Assembly (NCBI RefSeq): GCF_018812025.1
Contig: NC_063044.1
Coordinates: forward strand, 74,684,741-74,748,740
Direction: 5' to 3'
From: Megalobrama amblycephala
Lineage: Eukaryota > Chordata > Actinopteri > Cypriniformes > Xenocyprididae
DNA length: 64,000 bases
The translations under genes were made by a program, and so were the position numbers. The notes below the pieces were generated by a model. The model had not been told where the DNA came from, ran no database searches, and was given only the letters and a program-made list of their open reading frames with translations. Positions 52,294-64,000 of the stretch are shown here, piece by piece (position 1 is the first letter of the stretch; the number at the start of each line of letters is the position of its first letter).

Positions 52294-55200
52294 TGTCACT
52301 CTTGTGCAAAAATACACGACCAAACGTTGAAAAGGGTGGCAGAGAGGGGACATGACACATGTTCGGGGCCACTATGGCATTGAGCGACGGTCACTAATGT
52401 CACTCTGGCGCAAAAATACACGACCAAACGTTGAAAAGGTGGCAGAGAGGGGACATGACACATGTTCGGGGCCACTATGGCATTGAGCGACGGTCACTAA
52501 TGTCACTCTGGCGCAAAAATACACGACCAAACGTTGAAAAGGGTGGCAGAGAGGGGACATGACACATGTTCGGGGCCACTATGGCATTGAGCGACGGTCA
52601 CTAATGTCACTCTGGCGCAAAAATACACGACCAAACGTTGAAAAGGGTGGCAGAGAGGGACATGACACATGTTCGGGGCCACTATGGCATTGAGCGACGG
52701 TCACTAATGTCACTCTGGCGCAAAAATACACGACCAAACGTTGAAAAGGTGGCAGAGAGGGGACATGACACATGTTCGGGCCACTATGGCATTGAGCGAC
52801 GGTCACTAATGTCACTCTGGCGCAAAAATACACGACCAAACGTTGAAAAGGGTGGCAGAGAGGGGACATGACACATGTTCGGGGCCACTATGGCATTGAG
52901 CGACGGTCACTAATGTCACTCTGGCGCAAAAATACACGACCAAACGTTGAAAAGGGTGGCAGAGAGGGGACATGACACATGTTCGGGGCCACTATGGCAT
53001 TGAGCAACGGTCACTAATGTCACTCTGGCGCAAAAATACACGACCAAACGTTGAAAAGGGTGGCAGAGAGGGGACATGACACATGTTCGGGGCCACTATG
53101 GCATTGAGCGACGGTCACTAATGTCACTCTGGCGCAAAAATACACGACCAAACGTTGAAAAGGGTGGCAGAGAGGGGACATGACACATGTTCGGGGCCAC
53201 TATGGCATTGAGCGACGGTCACTAATGTCACTCTGGCGCAAAAATACACGACCAAACGTTGAAAAGGGTGGCAGAGAGGGGACATGACACATGTTCGGGG
53301 CCACTATGGCATTGAGCGACGGTCACTAATGTCACTCTGGCGCAAAAATACACGACCAAACGTTGAAAAGGGTGGCAGAGAGGGGACATGACACATGTTC
53401 GGGGCCACTATGGCATTGAGCGACGGTCACTAATGTCACTCTGGCGCAAAAATACACGACCAAACGTTGAAAAGGGTGGCAGAGAGGGGACATGACACAT
53501 GTTCGGGGCCACTATGGCATTGAGACGGTCACTAATGTCACTCTGGCGCAAAAATACACGACCAAACGTTGAAAAGGGTGGCAGAGAGGGGACATGACAC
53601 ATGTTCGGGGCCACTATGGCATTGAGCGACGGTCACTAATGTCACTCTGGCGCAAAAATACACGACCAAACGTTGAAAAGGGTGGCAGAGAGGGGACATG
53701 ACACATGTTCGGGGCCACTATGGCATTGAGCGACGGTCACTAATGTCACTCTGGCGCAAAAATACACGACCAAACGTTGAAAAGGGTGGCAGAGAGGGGA
53801 CATGACACATGTTCGGGGCCACTATGGCATTGAGCGACGGTCACTAATGTCACTCTGGCGCAAAAATACACGACCAAACGTTGAAAAGGGTGGCAGAGAG
53901 GGGACATGACACATGTTCGGGGCCACTATGGCATTGAGCGACGGTCACTAATGTCACTCTGGCGCAAAAATACACGACAAACGTTGAAAAGGGTGGCAGA
54001 GAGGGGACATGACACATGTTCGGGGCCACTATGGCATTGAGCGACGGTCACTAATGTCACTCTGGCGCAAAAATACACGACCAAACGTTGAAAAGGGTGG
54101 CAGAGAGGGGACATGACACATGTTCGGGGCCACTATGGCATTGAGCGACGGTCACTAATGTCACTCTGGCGCAAAAATACACGACCAAACGTTGAAAAGG
54201 GTGGCAGAGAGGGGACATGACACATGTTCGGGGCCACTATGGCATTGAGCGACGGTCACTAATGTCACTCTGGCGCAAAAATACACGACCAAACGTTGAA
54301 AAGGGTGGCAGAGAGGGGACATGACACATGTTCGGGGCCACTATGGCATTGAGCGACGGTCACTAATGTCACTCTGGCGCAAAAATACACGACCAAACGT
54401 TGAAAAGGGTGGCAGAGAGGGGACATGACACATGTTCGGGGCCACTATGGCATTGAGCGACGGTCACTAATGTCACTCTGGCGCAAAAATACACGACCAA
54501 ACGTTGAAAAGGGTGGCAGAGAGGGGACATGACACATGTTCGGGCCACTATGGCATTGAGCGACGGTCACTAATGTCACTCTGGCGCAAAAATACACGAC
54601 CAAACGTTGAAAAGGGTGGCAGAGAGGGGACATGACACATGTTCGGGGCCACTATGGCATTGAGCGACGGTCACTAATGTCACTCTGGCGCAAAAATACA
54701 CGACCAAACGTTGAAAAGGGTGGCAGAGAGGGGACATGACACATGTTCGGGGCCACTATGGCATTGAGCGACGGTCACTAATGTCACTCTGGCGCAAAAA
54801 TACACGACCAAACGTTGAAAAGGGTGGCAGAGAGGGGACATGACACATGTTCGGGGCCACTATGGCATTGAGCGACGGTCACTAATGTCACTCTGGCGCA
54901 AAAATACACGACAAAACGTTGAAAAGGGTGGCAGAGAGGGGACATGACACATGTTCGGGGCCACTATGGCATTGAGCGACGGTCACTAATGTCACTCTGG
55001 CGCAAAAATACACGACCAAACGTTGAAAAGGGTGGCAGAGAGGGGACATGACACATGTTCGGGCCACTATGGCATTGAGCGACGGTCACTAATGTCACTC
55101 TGGCGCAAAAATACACGACCAAACGTTGAAAAGGGTGGCAGAGAGGGGACATGACACATGTTCGGGGCCACTATGGCATTGAGCGACGGTCACTAATGTC

Positions 55201-56720
55201 ACTCTGGCGCAAAAATACACGACCAAACGTTGAAAAGGGTGGCAGAGAGGGGACATGACACATGTTCGGGCCACTATGGCATTGAGCGACAGTCACTAAT
55301 GTCACTCTGGTGCAAAAATACACGACCAAACGTTGAAAAGGGTGGCAGAGAGGGGACATGACACATGTTCGGGCCACTATGGCATTGAGCGACGGTCACT
55401 AATGTCACTCTGGCGCAAAAATACACGACCAAACGTTGAAAAGGGTGGCAGAGAGGGGACATGACACATGTTCGGGCCACTATGGCATTGAGCGACGGTC
55501 ACTAATGTCACTCTGGCGCAAAAATACACGACCAAACGTTGAAAAGGGTGGCAGAGAGGGGACATGACACATGTTCGGGGCCACTATGGCATTGAGCGAC
55601 GGTCACTAATGTCACTCTGGCGCAAAAATACACGACCAAACGTTGAAAAGGGTGGCAGAGAGGGGACATGACACATGTTCGGGGCCACTATGGCATTGAG
55701 CGACGGTCACTAATGTCACTCTGGCGCAAAAATACACGACCAAACGTTGAAAAGGGTGGCAGAGAGGGGACATGACACATGTTCGGGCCACTATGGCATT
55801 GAGCGACGGTCACTAATGTCACTCTGGCGCAAAAATACACGACCAAACGTTGAAAAGGGTGGCAGAGAGGGGACATGACACATGTTCGGGCCACTATGGC
55901 ATTGAGCGACGGTCACTAATGTCACTCTGGCGCAAAAAATACACGACCAAACGTTGAAAAGGGTGGCAGAGAGGGGACATGACACATGTTCGGGGCCACT
56001 ATGGCATTGAGCGACGGTCACTAATGTCACTCTGGCGCAAAAATACACGACCAAACGTTGAAAAGGGTGGCAGAGAGGGGACATGACACATGTTCGGGGC
56101 CACTATGGCATTGAGCGACGGTCACTAATGTCACTCTGGCGCAAAAATACACGACCAAACGTTGAAAAGGTGGCAGAGAGGGGACATGACGCATGTTCGG
56201 GGCCACTATGGCATTGAGCGACGGTCACTAATGTCACTCTGGTGCAAAAATACACGACCAAACGTTGAAAAGGGTGGCAGAGAGGGGACATGACACATGT
56301 TCGGGGCCACTATGGCATTGAGCGACGGTCACTAATGTCACTCTGGCGCAAAAATACACGACCAAACGTTGAAAAGGGTGGCAGAGAGGGGACATGACAC
56401 ATGTTCGGGGCCACTATGGCATTGAGCGACGGTCACTAATGTCACTCTGGCGCAAAAATACACGACCAAACGTTGAAAAGGTGGCAGAGAGGGGACATGA
56501 CACATGTTCGGGCCACTATGGCATTGAGCGACGGTCACTAATGTCACTCTGGCGCAAAAATACACGACCAAACGTTGAAAAAGGTGGCAGAGAGGGGACA
56601 TGACACATGTTCGGGCCACTATGGCATTGAGCGACGGTCACTAATGTCACTCTGGCGCAAAAATACACGACCAAACGTTGAAAAGGTGGCAGAGAGGGGA
56701 CATGACACATGTTCGGGGCC
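52294..56720 (+). repeat. 104-bp satellite array, ~42 units
   Basis: Head-to-tail units of 102-104 bp contain CACTCTGGCGCAAAAATACA, CGACCAAACGTTGAAAAGGG, TGGCAGAGAGGGGACATGAC and GCCACTATGGCATTGAGCGA. Units differ mostly by one G in GGGG/GGG runs and rare single-base changes (for example CTCTGGTGC at 55308 and 56240), so the array is highly homogeneous. Repeated open frames of 62-97 codons on both strands (CHPFQRLVVYFCARVTLV and similar) are artefacts. The last unit is cut at GTTCGGGGCC (56711-56720), where an L2 sequence starts. Confidence 0.97.
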
Positions 56721-57970
56721 GAGGTTATTGCGTGAAGTAGTTTTTGGTCCAAAAATTAGAATCTCTGTTTTTTCTGAATTTAGTAGTAGGAAATTACTGG
56801 TCATCCAGTTTTTTATATCAGTTATGCTTTCCATTAATTTTGTGAATTGGTAAGTTTCGTCAGGGCGTGAAGAAATATAGAGCTGAGTATCATCAGCGTA
56901 ACAATGAAAACTAACGCCATGCTTCCTAATGATATCTCCCAAGGGTAGCATGTACAGAGTGAAAAGCAACGGTCCTAGTACTGAGCCTTGCGGTACTCCA
57001 TATTTAACTTGTGATTGATATGACATCTCATCGTTTACTACTACAAACTGATAACGGTCAGATAAGTATGATTTGAACCATGACAATGCAATTCCACTAA
57101 TGCCAACATAGTTTTCGAGTCTATGTAGAAGAATATTGTGATCAATAGTATCAAATGCAGCACTAAGATCCAGTAACACTAATAGAGAGATACAACCACG
57201 ATCTGATGATAAGAGCAAATCATTAGTAACTCTAATGAGAGCAGTCTTAGTACTATGGTACGGTCTAAATCCTGACTGGAAATCCTCACAGATACTATTT
57301 CTTTCTAAAAAGGAACATAGTTGTGATGAAACTGCCTTTTCTAGTATTTTTGACAGAAAAGTGAGATTTGAGATCGGCTGTAATTGACTAATTCTCTAGG
57401 ATCAAGTTGTGTTTTTGTAATAAGAGGTTTAATAACAGCCAGTTTAAAAGTTTTTGGTACGTATCCTAGTGATAAAGATGAATTAACAATATTAAGAAGA
57501 GGATCTATGACCTCCGGAAGCATCTCTTTCAATAGCTTAGTCGGTATAGGGTCTAACATACATGTTGTTGATTTTGATGATTTAACAAGTTTAGACAATT
57601 CTTCCTCTCCTAAAGCAGAAAATGAAATGAATTTTTCCTCAGGGACACTACAATGCACTGTCTGACATGATACTGTAGTAGACGGTTGAATGGTTATAAT
57701 TTTCTCTCTAATATTATCAATCTTGCAAGTAAAGAAGTTCATAAAGTCATTACTGCTATGCTCTTTGGAAACATCAGAAGTTGAAGGTTTATTTCTTGTT
57801 AATTTAGCCACTGTATCAAATAAATACCTAGGGTTGTGTTTATTTTCTTCTAAAAGTTTTGAAAAATAGGCAGATCTAGCAGTTTTTAAGGCCTTTCTAT
57901 ACTCAGTCATTTTCTCTCTCCATGAAATGCGAAATACTTCTAGTTTTGTTTTCTTCCAGCTACGCTCCAT
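56721..57970 (-). pseudogene. L2-type ORF2 linker and reverse transcriptase, truncated
   Basis: 57970-57341 contains the endonuclease-RT linker and RT blocks (KSTTCMLDPIPTKLLKEMLP, FKLAVIKPLI). A frame change near 57340-57220 precedes 57218-56721, which reads LLVLLDLSAAFDTIDHNILL, GVPQGSVLGPLLFTLYMLPL and CYADDTQLYISS (catalytic YADD). The frame then runs without a break into satellite sequence, so its last 33 or so codons are not LINE-derived. Confidence 0.87.
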
Positions 57971-58521
57971 TTTTCTAGCTGCTGTTTTTAGGGCCCGAGT
58001 GTGCTCATTGTACCATGGTGTTGGATTAATTTCCTAAATCTTTTTTAAACGCAAAGGAGCAACTGAGTCTAATGTGCTGGAAAAGACAGAGGCAATAGTT
58101 TCTATATTTATGGCAGGGAGGCAGTTTAGCCTCTTTGACTAAATGTAGTATACACGAGACTAGATAATGATCTGAGATGTCGTCACTCTGCTGCAGAATT
58201 TCAACGGCATCAATATCGATTCCATGTGACAATATTAGATCTAAAGTATGATTACGACAATGAGTGGGTCCTGACACGTGTTGTCTAACACCAATAGAGT
58301 TTAGAATGTCTGTAAATGCCAATCCCAATGAGTCTTTTTTATTATCTACATGGATATTAAAATCACCAACAACAAGGACTTTATCTGCAGCTAGTACTAA
58401 CTCTGATAGAAAATCAGCAAATTCTTTGATAAAGTCTGTATGGTGTCCTGGTGGCCTGTATACAGTAGCCAGTGTGATAATATCTAGGTGTGAGAGTTTC
58501 TATGTGTTGGGATTTATCTGA
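57970..58521 (-). pseudogene. L2-type ORF2 endonuclease, N-terminus deleted
   Basis: 58521-58330 reads LDIITLATVYRPPGHHTDFI and KVLVVGDFNIHVDN (catalytic GDFN). 58328-58026 reads GLAFTDILNSIGVRQHVSGP, THCRNHTLDLILSHGIDID and SDDISDHYLVSC (catalytic SDH). The start of ORF2, with the first catalytic residues, is missing between 58597 and 58521. A shift near 58026 leads into the linker. Confidence 0.83.
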
Positions 58522-58596
58522 CTTCTGCAACGTGAGGCAGCTAGCAGACGGTCGGTTTAGCCAGTCTGTCTGCTTCCTGTCCTGGGCCCCAGTTTG

Positions 58597-59463
58597 TCAT
58601 GTTTCAGCTCTAAGACTATGTGCCATATTACTAGAGAGAAGAGCAGCACCATCCCGGGAGGGATGAATACCATCTCTTTTGAACAGGTCAGGTCTGCCCC
58701 AAAAACTTTTCCAATTATCTATGAAACCTATATTATTCTGCGGACACCACTTAGACAGCCAGCCATTGAGTGATGATAATCTGCTAACTATCTCATCACT
58801 CCTACGAACAGGAAGGGGACCAGAGCAAATTACTTCTCCTGACATTGTATTTGCGAGTTCACACACCTCTTTAATGTTAATTTTAGTGATCTCCGACTGG
58901 CGAAGTCGAACATCATTTGTGCCGACGTGAATAATAATTTTAGAGTATTTACGATTAGCATTAGCCAGCACTTTTAAATTTGCTTTGATGTCAGGTGCTC
59001 TGGCTCCCGGCAAACATGTGACTATGGTGGCTGGTGTCTCTATTTTCACGTTCCGTGTAATAGAATCGCCAATTACTAGGGCACTTTCAACAGGATTCTC
59101 AGTGGGTGCGTCACTGAGTGGGGAGAACCTGTTTGATGTTCTTACTGGAACGGAAGAGTGGTGTTTTCCGCGGCTAGGCCGCCTCACCGTTACCCAAGTG
59201 CCCTGCTGCGCGGGCTCTACAGCTGGAACCGAACAATGTACAGAGTTCACTAAGCTAGTCGCATCCAAAACAGTATCTGAAGCCCCTGCATTCTTACTAT
59301 CCTCGATTAAAGTTTGGATGCGTGTCTCTAATTCTGAGATTCTCTCTGTCAGCCTGACTATTTCCATACATTTATGACATGTAAATCCCTCGTCGCTGAC
59401 AGAGAGAGCTACACTGAACATGTGACAAACTGAACACGATATAACACTGGGAGAGGATGACAT
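58597..59463 (-). CDS. L2-type LINE ORF1: zinc-finger/SGNH-esterase protein
   Basis: A full 288-aa open frame. Residues 10-32 hold paired Cys (CSVCH at 10-14, CHKC at 29-32), a PHD/zinc-ribbon-like head; 37-55 has a short coiled-coil pattern. From about 127 an SGNH/GDSL hydrolase domain follows: IGDSITRN with nucleophile Ser134, LPGARAPD (oxyanion Gly153), HVGTNDVR (Asn183) and RDGIHPS with Asp264 and His267. All four SGNH blocks are intact. CR1/L2 elements commonly encode such an esterase in ORF1; its role in retrotransposition is unclear, though lipid or membrane contact has been proposed. ORF1 is intact while ORF2 downstream is broken. Confidence 0.85.
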   Translation of the reverse strand: MSSSPSVISCSVCHMFSVALSVSDEGFTCHKCMEIVRLTERISELETRIQTLIEDSKNAGASDTVLDATSLVNSVHCSVPAVEPAQQGTWVTVRRPSRGKHHSSVPVRTSNRFSPLSDAPTENPVESALVIGDSITRNVKIETPATIVTCLPGARAPDIKANLKVLANANRKYSKIIIHVGTNDVRLRQSEITKINIKEVCELANTMSGEVICSGPLPVRRSDEIVSRLSSLNGWLSKWCPQNNIGFIDNWKSFWGRPDLFKRDGIHPSRDGAALLSSNMAHSLRAET

Positions 59464-59630
59464 GACTCACCGTGTTTGTAGACTGATCCGATCCGAGTTA
59501 CCACAGCTGTTTGATGAACGCGCTGAAAAAGGAGCGCGCGAGAGACTGATGACAAGTTAACAAGCTAGCGAGATGCAAACACGTTGTAATAGCGATTTAG
59601 ATTCAAAGATTACAAGCCAGCGACACAGTG

Positions 59631-60179
59631 TGTGTGTGTGTGTGTGTGTGTGTGTACCATCCAGAAATTAGTGTATTAAAAATGTTTTTTCTTGGTTATG
59701 CAAATGTTAAGGGAACGTTCCATTTTATCACTCTGCAAACATTATGAGAACGTTACATTTGAATGTTTTCAAACGTTCTAAAACAAGTAGAAACATTTAA
59801 AAAATGTTATAAGAACATCCAACTAAAAAGTTTCAGAAAAACATTCCATGAACAAAGTATAGATACTATTTTTGTACTAATGCTTTGAGAACATTATTAA
59901 AGACCAGATAACTTTGAACAAATTGTTTGTTTATAACTTTGAGAGAACGTTGCCAGAACGTTAGAAAGGTCCCTGTTAGCTGTGCAGAAACATGTTCAGA
60001 CACAACCTAAAGCCTTAAGGTTTGGGTTTATTTCATTTTATTGCATTAACCCTCATTTAATGGAACTTTTCATTTCTGAATTCTGCATAAACGCCGTCTG
60101 TTACAATCCCATCCTGAATATTTCATTTTCTTGTCTTGTTGTATGATTAAAACTTCATTTTTACTGAAAAAACAATAAA
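59631..60179 (+). repeat. Third copy of the tetraspanin 3' UTR region, without its gene
   Basis: From a (TG)n run (59631-59656) and ACCATCCAGAAATTAGTG to AATAAA at 60174-60179, this matches 28800-30153 and 47985-48516. No tetraspanin exon lies upstream; an L2 5' end takes its place. It indicates a third tandem unit whose gene body was lost or replaced. Confidence 0.85.
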
Positions 60180-60680
60180 GAAACTTCCACAAACCCGTCT
60201 CAGTCGAGTGTGTTTCATCAGATGAATTTTTTAATCCATATCAGGATATTTATGGATTGATGAATTAAACCTGTCACTCATATCTTTTAAGTTGCAACAT
60301 AACAAATGCGACCACATGTTTCTTTTACTTTCTTTTTCACATAAATCTTTTAAGCCCGCTGCAAATGCATGTTGTGAAATGACCATGTGGCATCTCAATA
60401 ACTGTATCTGATCTAATAAAAACATAACCCCGTAGATTATACAGTTTAATGTCGAAAAGTCCTGTCTGAATGGATGCCAAACTTCTCATATATGAAGACT
60501 TCAAAGACTGAAATGTGCTTCTAACATGAGCTTTTTATCAAGCTTGTATGCTTAGGTTCTGTTATTTAACTTCAATGGGAATAAAAATAACCTATTATAT
60601 GCCATTAAAGTGCAAAAATTGACAATGAGTTTTGCTTGTATATTGACTTGCTAGAAAACCTTAAAGTACAGCAGTGCTGG
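60180..60680. repeat. Duplicated spacer and block X, copy 3
   Basis: 60205-60292 matches 30180-30270, and 60325-60680 matches block X at 30795-31155. The 500 bp between these parts in unit A is replaced here by about 30 bp. An extra A at about 60457 frameshifts the minus-strand frame seen in the other copies. Confidence 0.75.
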
Positions 60681-61297
60681 GCTGCGTTTCCCAAAAGCAT
60701 CGTGAGCCTAAGCTGATCGTTAAAACGATGATCTTAATATTGTGGTCTGTTTCCCAAAAGCATCGTAACTTAAGTAGAAAATGATCGTAGATCTACGAGT
60801 GCTCTGGAGTAATTGTAAAGCCCACAGTGCAGAAGACAGAGTTATGAGGCCACCTGCAGGACAATCGGCAGATTACACCTTTAACTTTATTCATGTGCAG
60901 TGTGATTCAAATACAAGGTTTTGCTTGTACTTTATTGTGCACTTTATTACTCGTTTTTTGTTTAAATGAGGGCAGAAAACAAAGAAAAAAAATATATAAA
61001 AGCACATCTAAATTAAATGACTGAACAAACATTGAATAGAAGAACATCCACAGATGCTGCAAGGATCGGGATCAAGGTACCATCAGTCACTCCGATGACC
61101 TGTGGGATGTGATGATGCGTTACAAAATACACATTTCTGTGATGTCCTGTCTTGAGGCTGGAAATGTAATGTGTTTCGCAGTAAGTGGAAGTAATGCATT
61201 GGTAACCGCTTGAACTGCTCTTGACACTGATGCCTTACAGTCCAAGCACATCACCAAGTAGCTGGAGAAAACTGCCTGTTGCATAAAATCTCAAGGG
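60681..61297 (-). pseudogene. PIF/Harbinger transposase remains, unit B
   Basis: Counterpart of 31156-31855 without the 110-bp MITE. On the minus strand about 61230-61135 reads ASVSRAVQAVTNALLPLTAK and HITFPASRQD, the helix-turn-helix region that unit A has partly lost through a 37-bp deletion. IPQVIGVTDGTLIPI follows near 61110-61065. Homology to unit A stops at 61297. Confidence 0.72.
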
Positions 61298-61895
61298 GAT
61301 TTGGTTTTCCACTAAATTGTATTTTTAACATCAGTTACAAAATATATATCTCCAATTTATTAGACATAACCTATGTGTTGGTAAAGAATTTCAATATCTT
61401 GATAAACAAATTAAGAAAATATTTGTTTCTTTTAACATCACATCCATATATAAATACTATTGATATATCATTCCTAAATTATATTTGTAAAGATGTGCAT
61501 CAGAGGTATTACAAAATATTAAATAACAACAATAAAATAATAATATAGGTTGTTTTATAGGTGTATATAGTTGAATTGACTGTGGTTTAAATTGTTTTAT
61601 TAACAAAGTTTGTTTGTAACATTTATAAAGAAAATTAAATGAATCTACCCAAATCTGATGATCTACCCAATAATGTTGAGAGAAGGCCTGTATTCAAAGC
61701 TGAATCACCTACGGTTTCTCAACAGTTTTCTGCATCTCTCCACCACCACATTTTACAGGTTTGGGAAAAAATATGATAATTTTGTGTGAACTATCCCTAG
61801 TATAAATATGTTAATATTTAACCTTAGTGCACTGATAGCTGCATTAATATTAACCATATAAACAAAAACAGCAAGAAAAAATAATATATAGCAAG

Positions 61896-61926
<31 letters not shown>

Positions 61927-62387
61927 TTTTTTTTTTAAATAATCCTTTATTTATTTTTTATTATTAGTGCTGCACCTATTTTGATTTTTCATGGCCAATA
62001 GAAGCAAATTGGCCGATTCTGATACTGGTTGCATTTTTTTTTAAAGCAAATTTGTTTATTTGTTCAAAAAATATGTGTAGCTCTTTGATATTAGAGGCAA
62101 ACACTGGATTTTTATCACAATCCCAACAAAGATGTTATGAACATGAGTTGTTTTTCATTTAAATTGTTGTATAATTTTAAGATTAACAGCAAAAACAGCA
62201 TGGTCTGACTTTAGCTTTGTGAAATTATGCTGCATAAGACACCTGCACAAAACACAATCAGCAGACGGATTAGTGTTATTGTGAGCACTTCTTGTGTCTA
62301 TTTGCCTCGTCATGACGACTCGCTTGTTGTATTCCTTTGGATAAAAGCGTCTGCCAAATGAATAAATGTAAATGTAAATGTACAAAT
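61298..62387. other. AT-rich non-coding stretch with a SINE/LINE tail
   Basis: It replaces 31855-33505 of unit A. Near its end, 62325-62383 reads TTGTATTCCTTTGGATAAAA, GCGTCTGCCAAATGAATAAA and TGTAAATG repeats, the 3' tail typical of a fish SINE or its partner LINE. The 89-codon frame at 61279-61548 has no motif. Confidence 0.5.
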
Positions 62388-63009
62388 CAGCTTTCATATT
62401 ACAGTACCGTACTGCTAAATCTACAGCAACATTTAACACTGATGAACTCTTTTGTTCATTTACAGATGTTTGTTTAATTAAATGCTCAATAGTGTGAGAT
62501 CTAATGTTGTGGCCGATCTAATATATTGTTCATGCATCAAACATTGCATTGTGGGATAGGTTACAGTTTACATTTACATTAAATCTGTAGACAAACCTTA
62601 TAGGTGATTTATTCCCTCTTAGAAAACACTGCCAAAAAAACAAAATTATGTAGATGTTGTAGAGTTTTAACCATAATTCGGCTTTGGTTTTCACTGTTCA
62701 TGTCATAGCCAGGCCTATAAATTATTACTAATAATATATATGTGTGTTAATCAGTTATCATCATCATTAGTGTTTAGTAGGTCAGCTGACAGAAGAAAGT
62801 CAGCCTCAGAATGAGATGGATGACAATCAGTGAATCATTGAATATAAATAGAAGAAATAGTTTTGATCCATGAAGTAAAAAATGTGTTTATGGAATTAGT
62901 TATTGATCTGAACAGCAGAATGTGTGTTTGTGCTTTACAGTGTCCACAGGAGGGCGCAGGTGAGTTTATATAGAGCAGTTGAGCTCGTTTCATCAGAGAT
63001 GAATCTGAT
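62388..63009 (+). repeat. Copy of Ig receptor upstream region, unit B
   Basis: It matches 33506-34135 closely, including the TATA-like TTTATATAGAGCAG and the ATGAATCTGAT after it. The Ig-domain exons found in unit A are absent; sequence changes at about 63010. Confidence 0.7.
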
Positions 63010-63280
63010 ATAATGACACACAGTGTGTCAGGTTTGAGTTTAGCACATCACATGTGTGGACTAACATGCTTCATGACTATCTATCGAAACAAACACTCAT
63101 TAAAGACATATAATCTCACTTAACCGTTAAATCCTGTTCTGTCCAGCTGTTCACCGTTGTTGTGCTGCCGGTGTTAGTGTTTATTTCGGGTCCGTGTATC
63201 TTTCGATCATTCGTTTTTTTTATTTAATATTTTACAAAAAATCTTCTGATTTAACCTTGAGATTTGAAGTATTAGCTTAG
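63010..63280. other. Non-coding stretch
   Basis: No recognisable gene or repeat. Confidence 0.5.
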
Positions 63281-63282
63281 AT

Positions 63283-63545
63283 CAGGGGTTCCCAAACTTT
63301 TTCCCATGACCCCCAAAATAACGGTGCCAGTGACTCTCGAGCCCCAGTATCGTCGGAGGTGGTTAAAGTAATATGAGGGGCGGTCCGTGCCAGTTCTAAG
63401 GCTAAGCAGGCGAAGGATAAGGCACAGTCTACCCTTACGTCGTGACGGCGGCGTACGTGAGAAATTTACATAAAAAGTGACGTGTGATTGGTACGTCTGA
63501 AATATGTACGTCGCATCATATGACGCCTTTAAACGCATTTAAAAG
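63283..63545. mobile_element. hAT-like element end
   Basis: CAGGGGTTCCCAAACTTTTT at about 63283 is typical of hAT/Charlie-type terminal repeats, followed by CCATGACCCCCAAAATAACG. The matching right end was not identified, so the right limit is arbitrary. Confidence 0.5.
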
Positions 63546-64000
63546 TTTCCATTAGTAGATGTAGGCTATTTGTTATAGACTATTGATTTTACAATAATTA
63601 GTTAACTAACTAGTGGCAACAGTGCATACGAATTCTAAATGTATTTCATGTATTATGAGTGTGTGTGTGTGTGTGTGTGTGTCTTTGTGTGTATTGGCTG
63701 TTGCGTTAGTGTTGAAGTGAACAAATTAAACATGCTTTGAAAATTTAAGGCATTATTTTAACTTGGATGCCATAGCCCTAAAATCCTATGCTCAATTTTT
63801 CTATATCTTTTTTGTTCTTTTGTGATCTTGCCTGAATTTTCTTTGTCATTTAACATTTTCTTCAACATGAGGTGGAGAACAAGTTATTCTGAGAAAACAT
63901 TCTTGGTTTCATGGATATAGTTTGTCTATTTGGGAAAATAAGTAGTTACAAAAAGTATAAACAGTAAAAAGATGATGATAGAAAGGGTTATTATTATATT
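63546..64000. other. Non-coding end of window
   Basis: A (TG)n run lies at about 63659-63682. Nothing else is recognised up to the window end. Confidence 0.5.

Larger units (their letters stand above)
56721..59630 (-). mobile_element. L2/Maui-like LINE with 5' end, 3' part missing at satellite junction
   Basis: On the minus strand it reads a 5' UTR (59630-59464), ORF1 (59463-58597), then ORF2 pieces: endonuclease (58521-58026), linker (57970-57341) and RT up to the palm (57340-56721). It ends where the 104-bp satellite begins, within the segment after the YADD box, so the RT C-terminus and 3' UTR are absent. The 9484-11166 copy carries the missing 3' part of the same family. Confidence 0.88.

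Noticed and set aside
52369..56752. Many 60-97 codon frames on both strands
   Set aside because: They are repeated readings of the 104-bp satellite and shift with each unit-length change.
61279..61548. 89-codon plus-strand frame
   Set aside because: AT-rich, no motif, no homologous counterpart in unit A and no splice or start context.

Overview
The window looks like a teleost fish chromosome, most likely a carp-like (cyprinid) fish. The evidence is intron-rich vertebrate genes (a retinal PDE6 gamma subunit, a GPRC5-type receptor, two CD9-like tetraspanins, a fish-style Ig-domain receptor fragment) set among fish LINEs (L1, L2/Maui-like, Tx1-like), a tRNA-derived SINE, Harbinger-, Gypsy- and hAT-like debris, CA microsatellites and long tandem arrays. 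There is no bacterial feature. No species or assembly could be checked, and every exon model here was read by eye from splice sites and reading frame.

Layout. 1-5.0 kb: degenerate L1-like LINE on the minus strand. 5-12 kb: repeats, including a CA-flanked dispersed repeat, a 0.5-kb inverted repeat, a minus-strand SINE and a 5'-truncated L2-like LINE with a likely target-site duplication. 12.1-13.9 kb: PDE6 gamma gene (three coding exons, 87 aa, cone PDE6H-like). 14.0-18.3 kb: GPRC5-family seven-transmembrane receptor (three coding exons, 364 aa). 20.0-30.2 kb: tetraspanin copy 1 (eight coding exons, 229 aa), with a 20-bp minisatellite in intron 1, about 4.4 kb of 43-bp repeats in intron 6 and an alternative terminal coding exon. 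30.2-35.6 kb: a duplicated spacer with Harbinger transposase remains, a Gypsy integrase scrap and an Ig receptor fragment. 35.6-48.5 kb: tetraspanin copy 2 (239 aa), whose last intron carries a Tx1-like LINE whose ORF1 holds about 46 copies of a 63-bp coding repeat. 48.6-52.3 kb: a 1.28-kb palindromic element and a possible solo LTR. 52.3-56.7 kb: a homogeneous 104-bp satellite that runs directly into an L2-like LINE (56.7-59.6 kb) with an intact SGNH-esterase ORF1. 59.6-63.0 kb: a third copy of the tetraspanin 3' region and spacer, so the tetraspanin/spacer unit was duplicated more than once. 63-64 kb: transposon debris.

The most notable biology is the recent tandem duplication of the tetraspanin. 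Introns 3 and 4 and exon 3 are identical between copies, yet the exons for the large extracellular loop differ almost only at amino-acid-changing positions. Copy 1 also keeps an alternative 3' coding exon that copy 2 has lost. Most long open frames in the window are artefacts of tandem repeats and are not listed as genes.
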